Below are positions 14,313 through 15,261 of a stretch of DNA of 15,261 bases, piece by piece. The notes beneath the pieces are model-generated. The model did not search any database. It was not told the origin of the DNA and saw nothing but the letters and a program-made list of their open reading frames with translations. Made by a program: the position numbers and the translations under genes. Numbering within the stretch: the first letter of the stretch is position 1; every line of letters begins with the position of its first letter. Source of the stretch: Bacteroidales bacterium (GTDB taxonomy: Bacteria > Bacteroidota > Bacteroidia > Bacteroidales > Muribaculaceae). The stretch lies in the NCBI GenBank assembly GCA_900755985.1, contig CAAEIL010000022.1:1-15261 (forward strand), written 5' to 3'.

Positions 14313-15037
14313 TCTTCTTGGGGCTCTTCTTCGGGGTCCGGTGTTTCGGTTAGGTTGAGGGTCTGAATGTCGGGAAGTTCGGTACTTGCTTCTGCGCTTT
14401 CACGGTCGAGGGCGTTGTTGATGGCGCCGTCAAGCGAGTCTCCGGACTCGTAAACCGGTACTTCGAGTTCGCCGACTTCGAGTGTTATCGTTGCTGTTAC
14501 GGGGACTTTGCTGCCGATGCTCAGAGCTTTGCCGTTCCATTTCATGGACAGGACGAGATCGGGATACTGCGAGGGCACGCGCACAATCTTTACTGTCTTG
14601 ATGCCTTTGTTTTTGAGATATGCGATGGCTGATTTTACCGACTGGTCTACAACAGGGACATCGAATACGACCTGCTGTGGCGAGAATGATACAATGGTCA
14701 GATACACTTCGCGTCCGGGCTTAACGATGGCACCCGGCTTGGGAAAAATATCGACAACTTCGCCGGGAGCACGTTTCAGGTCATAAATCGAGTCGGAGAT
14801 TACTACAGTAAGGTCGGCCTCGTCAAGGACAGTGCAAGCTTTGTCGTAGCTGAGGTCGCGCACATTGGGTACGACCGTGGTGGCTCCGTGATGTGTCCAC
14901 AGGTCTATGAACAGGAGTCCGAGCCAAAGAAGTACCGGTATGGTTATGATGATGAAAACAACGTTGCTTAGAACGATGTGGCGTTTATAAAAGCCTTTGA
15001 GGCCTTTTTCGTTGCGGTATTTTTCGTTAGTTTCCAT
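14309..15037 (-). CDS. PASTA-domain membrane protein without a kinase
   Basis: The 242-residue product has a short basic cytoplasmic start, one membrane helix at about 24-46, and two PASTA-like domains at about 52-118 and 124-190. These show the pattern VPNVRDLSYDKA, an exposed LDEADL helix and PGAIVKPGREVYLTI. A Glu/Asp/Ser/Thr-rich tail ends EEEPQEE. PASTA domains usually bind peptidoglycan or lipid II fragments, and here they would face the periplasm. No kinase or transpeptidase domain is present, unlike PknB/Stk1 kinases or PBP2x. It is the first gene after a consensus promoter, and its stop overlaps the RluD start. The biochemical role of such stand-alone proteins is not established. Confidence 0.9.
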   Translation of the reverse strand: METNEKYRNEKGLKGFYKRHIVLSNVVFIIITIPVLLWLGLLFIDLWTHHGATTVVPNVRDLSYDKACTVLDEADLTVVISDSIYDLKRAPGEVVDIFPKPGAIVKPGREVYLTIVSFSPQQVVFDVPVVDQSVKSAIAYLKNKGIKTVKIVRVPSQYPDLVLSMKWNGKALSIGSKVPVTATITLEVGELEVPVYESGDSLDGAINNALDRESAEASTELPDIQTLNLTETPDPEEEPQEE

Positions 15038-15054
15038 TGCTGTGTATTAATGCG

Positions 15055-15085
15055 CAAATATACGCACTTTTCAGCAAAGGTCAAA
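15055..15085 (-). promoter_or_regulatory. Consensus Bacteroidota promoter of the PASTA-to-radC unit
   Basis: On the minus strand, TTTG (15082-15085), then 19 nt, then TATATTTG (15055-15062). Both elements are exact. Transcription would begin near 15048, about 10 nt before the ATG at 15037. I see no other equally good promoter before the terminator at 7531-7561, so seven genes may depend on it. Confidence 0.85.
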
Positions 15086-15194
15086 ATCATTGGCCGTGCT
15101 TCGATGCAAATCGAGTTTGTAAATACTAAGGGCAGTCGTAATAATGCTTGGTGTATAAGAGCTTGTTTAATAATAAATGTTAACGGCAGGGCTG

Positions 15195-15261
15195 TCAGTC
15201 GTCGAGCAGATTTGCGCCTGCGATGAGGGAGTTATGGGGTTCCATAACGACCGAAGAACAG
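15195..15261 (-). CDS. C-terminal end of an unidentified gene (21 codons)
   Basis: One minus-strand frame is open from the window edge to a TGA at 15195-15197. The last residues read VVMEPHNSLIAGANLLDD. The composition is protein-like and the codon choice (GCA GGC GCA, CTC GAC GAC) resembles the neighbours, but 21 codons are too few to identify a family. It ends 157 bp upstream of the PASTA start, which leaves room for the promoter there. No terminator hairpin is visible after it. Confidence 0.45.
   Translation of the reverse strand, partial: CSSVVMEPHNSLIAGANLLDD

Overview
The window looks like chromosomal core sequence from a member of the Bacteroidota, most likely order Bacteroidales, possibly a Muribaculaceae-like gut lineage. 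The order-level call is inference. It rests on three promoters matching the Bacteroidota pattern (TTTG, 19-20 nt, TAnnTTTG), the general absence of Shine-Dalgarno sequences before genes, and family content such as a DUF4250 protein, a kinase-less PASTA membrane protein next to an RluD-type synthase, and NspC. I see no mobile element, CRISPR array, tRNA or rRNA.

Layout. Every gene except one is on the minus strand, so transcription reads right to left. At the right edge (15195-15261) is the last 21 codons of an unidentified gene. A strong promoter at 15055-15085 then starts what looks like one seven-gene unit: PASTA membrane protein, RluD-type pseudouridine synthase, DUF4250 protein, UvrD/PcrA helicase, carboxynorspermidine decarboxylase NspC, a family 2 glycosyltransferase and RadC. 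It ends at a bidirectional hairpin terminator (7531-7561). The terminator is shared with the only plus-strand gene, an HdeD-like membrane protein (6914-7474). Upstream of that gene is a divergent 343-bp region that also holds the lepA promoter.

The left half carries lepA and ispE 30 bp apart, then, after a 153-bp gap, grpE-dnaJ. The dnaJ end is followed within a few bases by a long RNA hairpin (1868-1929). A YIP1-like membrane gene follows under its own consensus promoter and overlaps smpB by 4 bases. The left edge holds the first 141 codons of a secreted protein of unknown function.

Functions. The genes cover protein quality control and translation (SmpB for trans-translation, GrpE/DnaJ for the Hsp70 cycle, LepA as ribosomal GTPase, RluD for rRNA modification), isoprenoid precursor synthesis (IspE), polyamine synthesis (NspC), DNA repair (PcrA/UvrD, RadC) and envelope proteins. 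Three gene pairs share ATGA stop-start overlaps, which indicates translational coupling: PASTA/RluD, DUF4250/PcrA and YIP1-like/SmpB.

Novelty. I find no clear new system. The best leads are the DUF4250-PcrA coupling, the kinase-less PASTA protein coupled to RluD, the strand-biased hairpin after dnaJ, and the repeated TTTTGC motif upstream of the YIP1-like promoter. Promoter positions also argue that the YIP1-like and LepA proteins start well inside their longest reading frames.
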